Positions 26,352-34,918 of a DNA stretch of 44,756 nucleotides are shown in pieces. Position 1 is the stretch's first letter; every line of letters begins with the position of its first letter. Under the pieces are notes generated by a model. It was not told the origin of the DNA, searched no databases, and was given only the letters and a program-made list of their open reading frames with translations. A program made the translations under genes and the position numbers. The DNA is from Stappia stellulata (GTDB lineage: Bacteria; Pseudomonadota; Alphaproteobacteria; Rhizobiales; Stappiaceae), in the NCBI RefSeq assembly GCF_020176715.1, contig NZ_JAIVMF010000021.1, positions 1 through 44,756 of the forward strand. Reading direction: 5' to 3'.

Positions 26352-27458
26352 TCAGCTCTCCAGATCCGGATCGAGCCGCGCCCAGGCGTCGGTGTTGGTG
26401 CCGACGGCCTCGTCCAGCGAGGACAGGCCGTGACGGTCGAGACACCGCGACAGGTGGCGCAGGATCTTCGCCACCAGCCCCGGCCCCTCGTAGACCATGC
26501 CGGTATAGAGCTGGATCAGGTTGGCGCCGGCGGTGATCTTGGTCCAGGCGGTCTCTCCGCTGTCGATCCCGCCGACTCCGATGATGGGAAGCTCCGGCCC
26601 GACGCGCTGGCGCATGCGGGCAAGCGTCACCGTCGCGCGCCGGAACAGCGGACGTCCCGAAAGGCCACCGGCCTGGGCTGCCCCCGCACTGTCCTTCAGA
26701 CCATTGCGTGCGAGCGTCGTGTTCGACACGATCAGCCCGTCGAGCCGCGCGGCAAGCACCTCGGCGGCGATGTCGTCGAGTTCCGCCTCGACCACATCCG
26801 GGGCGATCTTCAGGAAAACCGGCACCTTGCGGCCATGGCGTTCCGCGGCCGCGTCGCGCGTCTCCATCACCCGCGACAAAAGCTCGGCAAGGGCGGCGCG
26901 CGCCTGCAGGTCGCGCAGGCCCGGTGTGTTGGGCGAGGAGATATTGACCGCGAAATAGGAGGCGAGATCCGCAAAGGTCTCGATGCCGGCGGTATAGTCG
27001 GCGATCCGGTCCTCGCTGTCCTTGTTGGCGCCGACATTGACCCCGACGATCCCGCCGCGATGCTTGCGCGCCTCCAGCCGAACGCGCAGGGCGGCATGGC
27101 CGTCATTGTTGAAGCCAAGCCGGTTGACCACGCCCTTGTCGGCGACCAGCCGGAAGACGCGCGGGGTCGGGTTGCCCGCCTGCGGGCGCGGCGTCACCGT
27201 GCCGACCTCGGAAAACCCGAAACCGAGGCGCAGAAGCGCGTCGGGCACCTCGCCGTTCTTGTCGAAGCCGGCGGCCATGCCGAGCGGATTGGGGAACGTC
27301 AGATCGGCGATTCTGACGCTCAGCCGACCGTCCTGCGGTACCCTGCAGGCCGGCACGGCACCGGTGGCAAGCGCTTTCACCGTCAGCCCGTGGGCGGCTT
27401 CCGCATCCAGCATGAAGAGCGCACGCCGGGCCGCGCCGTCGACCAGGTCGCGCAGCAT
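26352..27458 (-). CDS. pyrD: Dihydroorotate dehydrogenase (quinone), class 2
   Basis: Class 2, membrane-associated FMN enzyme that oxidises dihydroorotate to orotate with quinone in pyrimidine synthesis. It has 368 residues from ATG 27458. The N-terminal helix (MLRDLVDGAARRALFMLDAEAAHGLTVKA) for membrane docking is characteristic of class 2. FMN and substrate motifs include NPLGMAAGFDKNGE, FAVNISSPNTPGLRDLQ with the catalytic Ser region and IIGVGGIDSGETAWTKI. Its start codon overlaps the DUF952 stop codon by one base (TGATG), so the two are translationally coupled; a GTG three bases earlier is possible. Confidence 0.95.
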   Translation of the reverse strand: MLRDLVDGAARRALFMLDAEAAHGLTVKALATGAVPACRVPQDGRLSVRIADLTFPNPLGMAAGFDKNGEVPDALLRLGFGFSEVGTVTPRPQAGNPTPRVFRLVADKGVVNRLGFNNDGHAALRVRLEARKHRGGIVGVNVGANKDSEDRIADYTAGIETFADLASYFAVNISSPNTPGLRDLQARAALAELLSRVMETRDAAAERHGRKVPVFLKIAPDVVEAELDDIAAEVLAARLDGLIVSNTTLARNGLKDSAGAAQAGGLSGRPLFRRATVTLARMRQRVGPELPIIGVGGIDSGETAWTKITAGANLIQLYTGMVYEGPGLVAKILRHLSRCLDRHGLSSLDEAVGTNTDAWARLDPDLES

Positions 27459-27799
27459 CACAGCTCCTCCGGGAAACGGTGGCGACCGTCGGCATCGAGC
27501 GGAAGCGGCTTCACCCAGACGACCGCGTTCATCTTCAGATCGTCATAAAGATGGGGAAACAGCGCGCCGCCGCGCGAGGGCTCCCATTTCAACGCGTCGC
27601 CGAGAGTGTCCGTGTCGACCGCGATCAGCAGAAGGTCCGTCTGCCCGTGGAAATGTTTGGCCGCCGTTTCGCCGAGCTGATCGGCGGCGGAAAAATGAAT
27701 GAACCCGTCGGCAAGGTCGACCGGCGCGCCGGTATAGACACCGGCGGCCTCCGCTGCACGCCACGCGCCTTCGGGAGAGATTTTGTATATCAGGGACAT
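27458..27799 (-). CDS. DUF952-domain protein
   Basis: 113 residues, starting MSLIYKISPEGAWRAAEAAG. The family hallmarks GFIHFSAADQLGETAAKHF and DLLLIAVDTDTLGDALKWE are present, followed by FPHLYDDLKMNAVVW. DUF952 proteins resemble ADP-ribosyltransferase-fold or glutathione-S-transferase-like small proteins; the function is unknown. It is immediately upstream of pyrD and fused to it by a one-base overlap. The promoter is shared divergently with the S24-like gene. Confidence 0.9.
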   Translation of the reverse strand: MSLIYKISPEGAWRAAEAAGVYTGAPVDLADGFIHFSAADQLGETAAKHFHGQTDLLLIAVDTDTLGDALKWEPSRGGALFPHLYDDLKMNAVVWVKPLPLDADGRHRFPEEL

Positions 27800-27909
27800 G
27801 GCCGAGGTACCTTCTGAGCGGGTGCGGATTTCTCCCGCCCGCAATAAAGCCGGGCTGCGCGCAAGACAAGGGAAAGCGCGCGGCGCGGGGTGGCACTTTG
27901 TCCGGTTTA

Positions 27910-27936
27910 GGAATATATACCGTAGCGGGGATATCC
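27910..27936. promoter_or_regulatory. Possible operator between DUF952 and the S24-like gene
   Basis: GGAATATATACC (27910-27921) and GGATATCC (27929-27936) are two palindrome-like AT-core motifs 7 bases apart in the divergent promoter region. They could be binding sites for the adjacent repressor. This is a suggestion from symmetry only. Confidence 0.3.
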
Positions 27937-27989
27937 GTTCTGGAGGGGCGCAGAGGCACAATGGTGCCACCAAGATACGGGGCCGCAAG

Positions 27990-28658
27990 ATGCTGTCGCA
28001 TGAAAGCGTATGGACCGCCATCGACCGGCTTGCCCGAGACCATGGCCTGTCTCCCTCCGGCCTGGCGCGGCGCGCGGGGCTCGACCCGACCACCTTCAAT
28101 CCGTCCAAACGCACGGCGTCGGACGGGCGCCCGCGCTGGCCGTCGATGGAATCGATTTCCAAGATCCTTTCCGCGACAGGGGCCAGTTTTTCGGAGTTCG
28201 TCGACCTCCTCGAGCGCCGTGCGGACCGCCTGCCGATTGCGTCCGACACGCGGCGCGCCGACGACGCCCTGCCCCTGCCGGGGGGCCTGTCCCTTGCCGA
28301 AACGCACGCTCACCCCACCAGCGGCTTTTTCCATGACGGCGGCTATCCGGAATTGACCGACTGGCCCGTTGCGGCGCCGGACGCCCCCTCCCGGGATACG
28401 GCGATCCGGGTCTGCGGCGACGCGCTGCTGCCGCTTTACCGGGATGGCGACATCGTCGTCGTCTCGCCGGCCGCCCGTATCCGCAAGGGCGACCGCGTCC
28501 TGCTGCGGCTGACCGACGGAACGCTGCTCGCCCATGTGTACGAGCGGCGCACGCGCGCGCGCATCCATGTGCGCCCGCTGCTGGAGAACGCGGAAATCGT
28601 CAGCTTCGCCGGCCCCGAGGTCGACTGGGTGGCGCGGATCATCTGGGCAAGCCAGTGA
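27990..28658 (+). CDS. HTH/S24-like transcriptional regulator, catalytic Ser apparently missing
   Basis: From ATG 27990 the product has 222 residues; the frame is open further upstream but homologues start MLSHESVW. An N-terminal helix-turn-helix (about 5-40, SPSGLARRAGLDPTTFNPSK, with a typical GRPRWPS linker) precedes an S24/LexA-like fold. At the usual GDSMxP position the sequence is GDALLPLY (Ala145), while the Lys of the dyad is present (Lys166 in RIRKGDRV). Self-cleavage is therefore unlikely and it probably senses ligand or redox state differently. It overlaps the nuclease gene by four bases (GTGA). Confidence 0.85.
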   Translation: MLSHESVWTAIDRLARDHGLSPSGLARRAGLDPTTFNPSKRTASDGRPRWPSMESISKILSATGASFSEFVDLLERRADRLPIASDTRRADDALPLPGGLSLAETHAHPTSGFFHDGGYPELTDWPVAAPDAPSRDTAIRVCGDALLPLYRDGDIVVVSPAARIRKGDRVLLRLTDGTLLAHVYERRTRARIHVRPLLENAEIVSFAGPEVDWVARIIWASQ

Positions 28659-29620
28659 GCCGCCCGTCCTCCTGGCGCATGCGCCTGGGCGCAACGGCGC
28701 TCGGACTGGCCGGACTGGCGGGCGCGATCGTGCTGCTGGCCGGCGGCGACCTGCCAACGAAGGGGCAAACCGACCGGCAACCGTCACCGCAAGCCGGCGA
28801 TACTCCGCCCGCGCGCCTGGAGGCCCCGGAACAAACCGGACAGGCCAGTGCCCCGGTCGAAGCCCCGCCGCGCGCGGCGCTGCCTGACGCGCCGCTGCCG
28901 GAGACGATCCGCAATGTGACACCGGCCGACATCCTGCCGCCGCCGCCGGTGCAAGGGCCGCTGAAGCGGGTCGAGGCCAAGCTGCCGGATCTGCCGAAGG
29001 TCGAGGTTCCCAAGGACCTGACCTTCCGCCGCCCGCTGGTGCTGGATGCCGGCACACTGCGCCACAAGAGGCTGACCATCCGCCTCGCCGGCCTGAACGG
29101 GCCGGCCCTTGCCGAGACCTGTCCGTCGCGGCTCGGCGGCACATGGCCCTGCGGCCGGCGGGCGCGGACCGCACTTCGCGCCTTCGTCAGGCGGCGCGCC
29201 GTCACCTGCGACGCGGTGACCGAGATTTCGCCCGGCCTGATCTCCGCACAGTGCCGGCGCCAGGACACGGACCTCAGCGACTGGATGGTCTCGCAAGGGT
29301 GGGCCCGTCCGGCAGACGATGCTCCGCAAGCGCTGCGGGACGCGGGCGAGGCCGCACGGTCCGGGCGCAAGGGCATCTGGCAGCTCGACTGGCGCGGGGA
29401 TCTGGACCGGCCGGCGCAGACCGCAGACGACGATCCCGCCGCAGCCGAAGGCGGCCCGGACGCGCAACCGGCGCCGGAGGCCGGCGGCGCCGTGCTGGAG
29501 GGGCTCCTGGGAGACGTCGAGATCATCGATACACCGTGGCACCCGCAAAGCGCGGAGACGCCCGATCCGCAAGACCCGCAAGTCCCGCTCTCCGGCACGG
29601 GCGAACGCCTGCCGGACTGA
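28655..29620 (+). CDS. SNase-fold (thermonuclease-like) secreted or anchored protein
   Basis: 321 residues from GTG 28655, which overlaps the S24-like stop by four bases. A signal anchor (LGATALGLAGLAGAIVLLAG) leads into a Pro/Ala-rich linker (to about residue 115). The staphylococcal-nuclease-like domain follows, with LTIRLAGLNGPALAETC, a WPCGRRARTALRAF helix and GWARPADDAP. Compared with the usual RLxGIDAPE the acidic and Pro-Glu positions are changed (NGPALAE), so catalysis is doubtful. The C-terminal 70 residues are acidic and Pro-rich. It is likely a periplasmic or envelope protein co-expressed with the regulator. Confidence 0.8.
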   Translation: MSRPSSWRMRLGATALGLAGLAGAIVLLAGGDLPTKGQTDRQPSPQAGDTPPARLEAPEQTGQASAPVEAPPRAALPDAPLPETIRNVTPADILPPPPVQGPLKRVEAKLPDLPKVEVPKDLTFRRPLVLDAGTLRHKRLTIRLAGLNGPALAETCPSRLGGTWPCGRRARTALRAFVRRRAVTCDAVTEISPGLISAQCRRQDTDLSDWMVSQGWARPADDAPQALRDAGEAARSGRKGIWQLDWRGDLDRPAQTADDDPAAAEGGPDAQPAPEAGGAVLEGLLGDVEIIDTPWHPQSAETPDPQDPQVPLSGTGERLPD

Positions 29621-29637
29621 ACGGCAGGCCGGTGGCT

Positions 29638-30357
29638 TCAGCGGTCCGCGTGCATGTGCGCGGCCAGATGCGCGGCCCATCCGCAAAATCCCGCTTCGGA
29701 GGGGTGAATGCCGTCGTCGCAAAAGGCCTCCGGCACGAGGCCGCGCATTGCCGGGATCGCACGCGCGCCGCGCTCGCGGCACAGGCATGCGCCGGTCGGA
29801 TCGAGCACGGACACGCGAAGCCGGAGAATGGCCGCCAGATGCGGCGGCAGACCCGGAACGTCGGCGGGATCAAGCATGCGCGACCAGTAGAGCCGGCTTT
29901 CGGGAAAGCGCGCCTTCACCGCGTAGATCAGCCCACCGAACTCCCGCAGGAACCGCCTGCGGGAATGGTAGTTCTTCATGTCGTTGAAGCCGACCGACAA
30001 GAGCACATGCGTGTAGGGCACAGGCTCCAGATTGTGGACGACGTGATCGCGCAACATGCCGGCGGTGGCGGAATTGAACCCCGCCGACCGCCATTCCACC
30101 GGCCGCCCGGCCCGCTCGCTGAGCGCTTCGGCCAGGCAGGGCGCGAGGCCGTCTTCCTGACGCTTCAAACCGACGGCGGCGGCCGAGGAATCGCCCAGAA
30201 CCAGCAGCCTGAGCGGGTCCCCCGCCTCCGCCCCGACGCGCCCGGAGACCGGACCCGGCGGCGGCGGATGGCGATGGATGCGGGCGCGCACGCGCATGCC
30301 CTCGACCGCATAAAGCGGCAGGACAAGCCAGCTCAGAACCGAGGCGAACGCACCCAT
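29638..30357 (-). CDS. SGNH/GDSL-family hydrolase
   Basis: 239 residues with the SGNH blocks: block I LLVLGDSSAAAVG with Ser57, block III GFNDMKN, and block V CDDGIHPSEAG with Asp215 and His218. The N-terminus has a hydrophobic segment (SVLSWLVLPLYAVEG), suggesting membrane association. Such enzymes deacylate lipids, glycans or thioesters. The gene is 40 bases downstream of lysK on the same strand and convergent with the SNase-like gene. The substrate is not predictable. Confidence 0.88.
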   Translation of the reverse strand: MGAFASVLSWLVLPLYAVEGMRVRARIHRHPPPPGPVSGRVGAEAGDPLRLLVLGDSSAAAVGLKRQEDGLAPCLAEALSERAGRPVEWRSAGFNSATAGMLRDHVVHNLEPVPYTHVLLSVGFNDMKNYHSRRRFLREFGGLIYAVKARFPESRLYWSRMLDPADVPGLPPHLAAILRLRVSVLDPTGACLCRERGARAIPAMRGLVPEAFCDDGIHPSEAGFCGWAAHLAAHMHADR

Positions 30358-30397
30358 GCCAGTTCCTCTATCGGCAAGCCGGTATGTCCGGACCGCC

Positions 30398-32062
30398 TTA
30401 CGCCGCCGACAGTTCGCCGGACAGCGCCTTGGCGATCAGCGCCCGGGTCTCGTCGATGCCGTAGAGCGCGACGAAGGAGCCGAAGCGAGGTCCCCGCTCC
30501 TGCCCGAGCAGCAGCTTGTAGAGCGCGGAGAACCAGGCAACGGAGACGCCCGGCCCGCCGTCGGGGCTTTTCTTTTTCTCGTCCTGATAGCGCTCGATCC
30601 CGCGCGCCACGTCGAGCACGGCGTCCTGAATGGCCGACCCGTCCGCATCCGCCGGGAGCGACGCGAGTTTCGCGTCGAGGGCGGCCAGCGCCGCGCGCTC
30701 CGTCTCGTCGGGCGCGTGAAAGGTCTTCGCCGGCTTCACGAAATCCTCGAAGTAGCGGATCGCATAACCCACCAGCTCGTCGAGCTTGGGATGGGTCGCG
30801 GCGGTGACCCCCGGCGCATAGCGCGAGATGAACGCCCACAGCACATCCTTGCTGTCCGCATTCGACGCGGACACCAGGTTGAGCAGCATCGAGAACGGCA
30901 CCGGCAGGTCGACGGCCGGCGGATTGCCCGAGTGGATGTGCCAGACGGGATTGCCGAGCTGCTGCTCGACGGGCATTTCCGGGAACTTCTGCGCGAAGGT
31001 GAAATACTCGTCGACCGCCTTCGGAATGACGTCGAAGTAGAGCTTCTTGGCCGTCTTCGGCTTGGTGTACATGTAAAGCGACAGGCTCTCCGGCGAGGCA
31101 TAGGCCAGCCAGTCGTCGATGGTCAGGCCGTTGCCCTTCGACTTGGAGATCTTCTGGCCGTTTTCATCGAGAAAGAGCTCGTAGTTGAAGCCTTCCGGCG
31201 GCGGACCGCCCAGCACCTTGCAGATCTTCGACGACAGCGTGACGCTGTCGATCAGGTCCTTGCCCGCCATCTCGTAGTCGACGCCAAGCGCGAACCAGCG
31301 CAGCGCCCAGTCGGCCTTCCACTGGCACTTGACCCGGCCGCCGGTCACCGGCGTCTCGACCTTCTCGCCCGTTTCCGGGTCGATATAGACGATGGTGCCC
31401 TTCGACACATTGCGTTCCACGGTCGGCACCTGAAGCACCGTGCCGGTGCGCGGGCACACCGGCAGGAACGGCGAATAGGTCTCCTGACGCTCCGGGCCGA
31501 GTGTCGGCAGGATGATGTCCTTGACCTTGTCGTAGACGGCAAGCATGCGCAAAAGCGCCTCGTCGAAGCGGCCCGAGGTGTAATAGTCGGTCGCCGAGGC
31601 AAACTCGTACTCGAAGCCGAAGCGGTCGAGGAAGGCGCGAAGCCGCGCGTTGTTGTGATGCGCGAAACTCTCGTGCCCCGCATCGAAGGGATCGGGCACG
31701 CGCGTCAGCGGCTGGCCGATGTAGCGCTGCATGTCCTCGCGGTTCGGCACGTTTTCCGGCACCTTGCGCAATCCGTCCATGTCGTCGGAGAAGCACAGAA
31801 GGCGCGTCGGCACCTTGTCCTCGGTCAGCAGGCGGAAGGCGGTGCGCACCATGGTCGTGCGCGCCACCTCGCCGAAGGTGCCGATATGCGGCAGGCCGGA
31901 GGGGCCGTAGCCGGTCTCGAACAGCACCGGCCGGTCGGCGCCGCGCGCCTCGACCCGTTTCAGCAGCTTTCGCGCCTCCTCGAACGGCCAGGCTTTGGAA
32001 GCCATGGCCGCCTCTCGCATGGAGGGGGACAGATCGAGCGTCGGCAGCGAAACTGAGGTCAT
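30398..32062 (-). CDS. lysK: Lysine--tRNA ligase, class I
   Basis: 554 residues from ATG 32062; earlier in-frame starts add a non-homologous Cys/Arg-rich tail. It is the class I (archaeal-type) LysRS found in alphaproteobacteria in place of class II. HIGH-like PHIG is at 58-61 and KISKSKG at 304-310, with a class I Rossmann fold and the C-terminal anticodon-recognition region. It attaches lysine to tRNA-Lys. It is divergent from the TerB-like gene, with 217 bases between, and may be co-transcribed with the SGNH hydrolase downstream. Confidence 0.95.
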   Translation of the reverse strand: MTSVSLPTLDLSPSMREAAMASKAWPFEEARKLLKRVEARGADRPVLFETGYGPSGLPHIGTFGEVARTTMVRTAFRLLTEDKVPTRLLCFSDDMDGLRKVPENVPNREDMQRYIGQPLTRVPDPFDAGHESFAHHNNARLRAFLDRFGFEYEFASATDYYTSGRFDEALLRMLAVYDKVKDIILPTLGPERQETYSPFLPVCPRTGTVLQVPTVERNVSKGTIVYIDPETGEKVETPVTGGRVKCQWKADWALRWFALGVDYEMAGKDLIDSVTLSSKICKVLGGPPPEGFNYELFLDENGQKISKSKGNGLTIDDWLAYASPESLSLYMYTKPKTAKKLYFDVIPKAVDEYFTFAQKFPEMPVEQQLGNPVWHIHSGNPPAVDLPVPFSMLLNLVSASNADSKDVLWAFISRYAPGVTAATHPKLDELVGYAIRYFEDFVKPAKTFHAPDETERAALAALDAKLASLPADADGSAIQDAVLDVARGIERYQDEKKKSPDGGPGVSVAWFSALYKLLLGQERGPRFGSFVALYGIDETRALIAKALSGELSAA

Positions 32063-32279
32063 GTTCGGACCATTGTCGTTGGAGTGAAAAAGAGGGCCGT
32101 CGCCGGCGCAGGCGCGGGCAAACGGCGGGCGGACACTACTGGATGCGCCGCACAAACGGAACAGGGTCGCAGCAAAAAAGCCGCCGGCACCGGCCGTGAC
32201 ATTTCGCGGGTTGCGCTGCTCCCGGCTTGGCTTTAGGCAACATGCAACAGGACACGTCGACAAAAGGGCCGCACAGCCG

Positions 32280-32693
32280 ATGAGCGAACAGGTATCCCTG
32301 CAGGAAGCACTGATCTACGTGATGGTGATGGTCTCCGCCGCCGACAGCAGCATGACCGACCAGGAACTCCATTCCATGGGCGAAGTCGTGAAGACGCTGC
32401 CGGTCTTCGCCGGTTTCGACCAGGATCGACTGGTGCGCGTGGCCCAGGATTGCGGCAAGCGCCTGCAGGCGGAAAACGGCATGATGGACACATTCGCGCT
32501 GATCGGCGCGAGCGTTCCGCCGAGCCACCGCGACACGGCCTATGCCCTGGCCGTGGACGTCGCCGTTGCCGATCTGTCGGTCCAGCAGGAAGAGTTGCGG
32601 ATCCTGCAGATGCTGCGCGACACGCTCGGCCTCGACAAGCTCACGGTCGCCGCGATCGAGCGCGGCGCGCAGGCCCGCTACCGCGCGATCTGA
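32280..32693 (+). CDS. TerB-like helical protein
   Basis: 137 residues from ATG 32280, an all-helical protein resembling the TerB family. It begins [20 protein letters not shown], has [20 protein letters not shown] with the Asp/Glu typical of TerB calcium or metal binding, and a second repeat [20 protein letters not shown] with the EELRIL helix. TerB domains bind metal in envelope-stress and phage-resistance modules, but this stand-alone form is of unknown role. Its stop overlaps the convergent GGDEF-EAL gene by 16 bases. Confidence 0.82.
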   Translation: MSEQVSLQEALIYVMVMVSAADSSMTDQELHSMGEVVKTLPVFAGFDQDRLVRVAQDCGKRLQAENGMMDTFALIGASVPPSHRDTAYALAVDVAVADLSVQQEELRILQMLRDTLGLDKLTVAAIERGAQARYRAI

Positions 32694-34819
32694 GACGACA
32701 CCGGGCGGGCGCCCACCCAGGGCGCCGGCCGGCCGATGTGATAGCCCTGCGCCATCGTCACGCCGAGGTCGCGCAACACCTCCAGCGTTTCCGCGTCCTC
32801 CACATATTCCGCGATCACCCCGACGCCGATCTTGCGCGCCACCGCGACAATGCCGGCCACGATGGTGCGCTGAACCTCGTCACGCGCCACCTCGCCGATG
32901 ATCGCGCCGTCGATCTTCAGGCTGTCGATGCGGAACTGCCTGAGATAGGCAAAGGACGACAGGCCCGATCCGAAATCGTCGAGAATGACCCGGCACCGCC
33001 TGGCCCGCAGCGCATCGATGAGGGCCTGGGCCGTCGCCATGCTGCGCACGGCCGCCGTTTCCGTGATCTCGAAGGCCAGGCGTCCGGCGATGTCTTGGCG
33101 CGCGTCCAGTTCGTCGAGCAGAAAGGCGGTGAATTCCGGATCGCCGATCGACAGACCCGACAGATTGATCGTCAGACAGGTGTCCGGATCGACGGAATGG
33201 AGGTTTTCCAGGGTGGTGGAAACCACCCAGCGGTCGATCCGCGGCATCAGCCCATGGCGTTCGGCCGATGAAATCAGCGCCGCCGGCGCGAGCACCCGAC
33301 CGTCATCGTCGACGATCCGCAACAGCACCTCGAGATGCAGCGCCGATACATCATCCATCGGCAGGATCGGCATGGTGTAGAGTTCGAAGCGGTCGTTTTC
33401 GAGCGCGCTGCGGACTATCTGCAGATTGCCGATGTCCAGCCGGTGGGCGACCATCTCATCGGCGTCGGGGCGATAGATCACCGGCCGCGCGCCGCCGATC
33501 GACTTGGCATGGAGGCAGGCCGTATCCGCCTCGTTGAGGATCTGGAAAACGCTCAACTCCGGCTCACCGGGCCGGGGCGGCGTGATCATCGCAATCCCGA
33601 CGCTGGCGGTGATCGCGTGGGGAAGCCCCTGCCAGACGAAGCGCATGCCCGAAAGCCCGGCGGTGATGCGACAGCCCAGGTCCCAGGCCGCAGCCTCCCT
33701 GAGGCCCCGGCACAGCACGGCGAACTCGTCGCCGCCGAGACGGGCGCACAGCATGTCCGGCGTGGCAACGCTCCTCAGGAACCCGGCAATCTGCTTGAGC
33801 AGGGCATCGCCGCCGCTGTGTCCGGCCAGATCGTTCACGACCTTGAAGCCGTCGAGATCGATGGTGAGAAGCGCCGCCGTGCCGCCGAGCGACGACGTAT
33901 CCTCGATCACGCTCTGGAGTTCGTCCTGCAGGGCATGCCGGTTGGCGAGCCCCGTCAGGGCATCCTCGCGCGCCTGACGCCTGAGCGTCTGCGCCATCAG
34001 CGCGGCCTCGGTGATATCGCGCAGGACAATCATTGCGCCCGTCACCTCGCCGCCATCGTCGCGATAGGGGTCCATGCGCACGCGGATATGGCGCGTGACG
34101 CCGCTCGGCAGCTTCAGTTCGTGCTCGTATTCGACCGACTGGCCGGCAAAGCAGTTCTCGAAATGCGCCTTGGCACGGAGGTCGAAACGCTCCGCGCCAA
34201 TGTGATCGCGCACATGCATGCCAATGAACTCCTCCGGAGACTTGCCGCTGAATGCGGCATTGGCAGCATTGGTCATCTTGTAACGAAAGTCCGTGCCGAT
34301 CACGGAGATGCGGTCTGTCGTCTGCCGCAGGATTTCCTCGTGCATCGACAGGCGCTCGTTGAGATGCTGGAACTGCGTCACATCCCGCGCGGCGCAAATG
34401 ACGCAAACAACCTCGCCAGCGTCATTGAACACCGGCTGGAAAAACACCTCGAGGTATTTGCCCCGGGTCTTGTCCCGCACGCCCGGGACGCGGATGCGCG
34501 ACGCTTTTCCGGCAAACGCCTCGTCGAGGTTGTGCTTGCGCAGGGCGAAAACCTTGGGCCCAAGGATCTCTTCAACCGTCCGTCCGATCACATCGGCCCG
34601 GCCCGACCCCTCCATGTCCAGGAAGGCCCCGTCGACGTCCCAGATCCGATAACTCCGGTCGCAGACGAAGACACCGGCCCTGTTCATCTCGATGATGGTA
34701 TTGCGAACGACCTCTCTCGCGACGCCGATAGGCCAGATCGCGCCGCTGTCGTCTTGTTTGACCGGGCGACCCTTCGGCGGGACGCTGCTCTCGTCAGGGT
34801 CTTGCTCTCGAACGCTCAA
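32678..34819 (-). CDS. PAS-PAS-GGDEF-EAL protein, first of a tandem pair
   Basis: 713 residues from TTG 34819 (GAGGA close upstream; the start is weak). Two PAS domains (about 40-150 and 165-280) precede GGDEF at 362-366 (ARLGGDEFAVLC) and an EAL domain with EVLLR (Glu497), EITET, ILDDFGSGLSSF, LKIDGAIIG, an AEYVED glutamate and QGYHIGRP. GGDEF looks intact, so both synthesis and hydrolysis of c-di-GMP are possible; the inhibitory RxxD site before GGDEF is absent. EAL has Val for Ala in EAL and Tyr for Gly in AEG. No membrane segment is seen, so it is cytosolic and likely senses redox or a small ligand through PAS. Confidence 0.92.
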   Translation of the reverse strand: MSVREQDPDESSVPPKGRPVKQDDSGAIWPIGVAREVVRNTIIEMNRAGVFVCDRSYRIWDVDGAFLDMEGSGRADVIGRTVEEILGPKVFALRKHNLDEAFAGKASRIRVPGVRDKTRGKYLEVFFQPVFNDAGEVVCVICAARDVTQFQHLNERLSMHEEILRQTTDRISVIGTDFRYKMTNAANAAFSGKSPEEFIGMHVRDHIGAERFDLRAKAHFENCFAGQSVEYEHELKLPSGVTRHIRVRMDPYRDDGGEVTGAMIVLRDITEAALMAQTLRRQAREDALTGLANRHALQDELQSVIEDTSSLGGTAALLTIDLDGFKVVNDLAGHSGGDALLKQIAGFLRSVATPDMLCARLGGDEFAVLCRGLREAAAWDLGCRITAGLSGMRFVWQGLPHAITASVGIAMITPPRPGEPELSVFQILNEADTACLHAKSIGGARPVIYRPDADEMVAHRLDIGNLQIVRSALENDRFELYTMPILPMDDVSALHLEVLLRIVDDDGRVLAPAALISSAERHGLMPRIDRWVVSTTLENLHSVDPDTCLTINLSGLSIGDPEFTAFLLDELDARQDIAGRLAFEITETAAVRSMATAQALIDALRARRCRVILDDFGSGLSSFAYLRQFRIDSLKIDGAIIGEVARDEVQRTIVAGIVAVARKIGVGVIAEYVEDAETLEVLRDLGVTMAQGYHIGRPAPWVGARPVSSQIAR

Positions 34820-34918
34820 AGGTCCTCAACCATGAATTGCGCGTGACCGATGGGCCCGATGATAGCATTTCAGCCCTCCCCGGCCAGCGTGCGAGTGCAG
34901 CTCCAGGATCCCGCCCCC

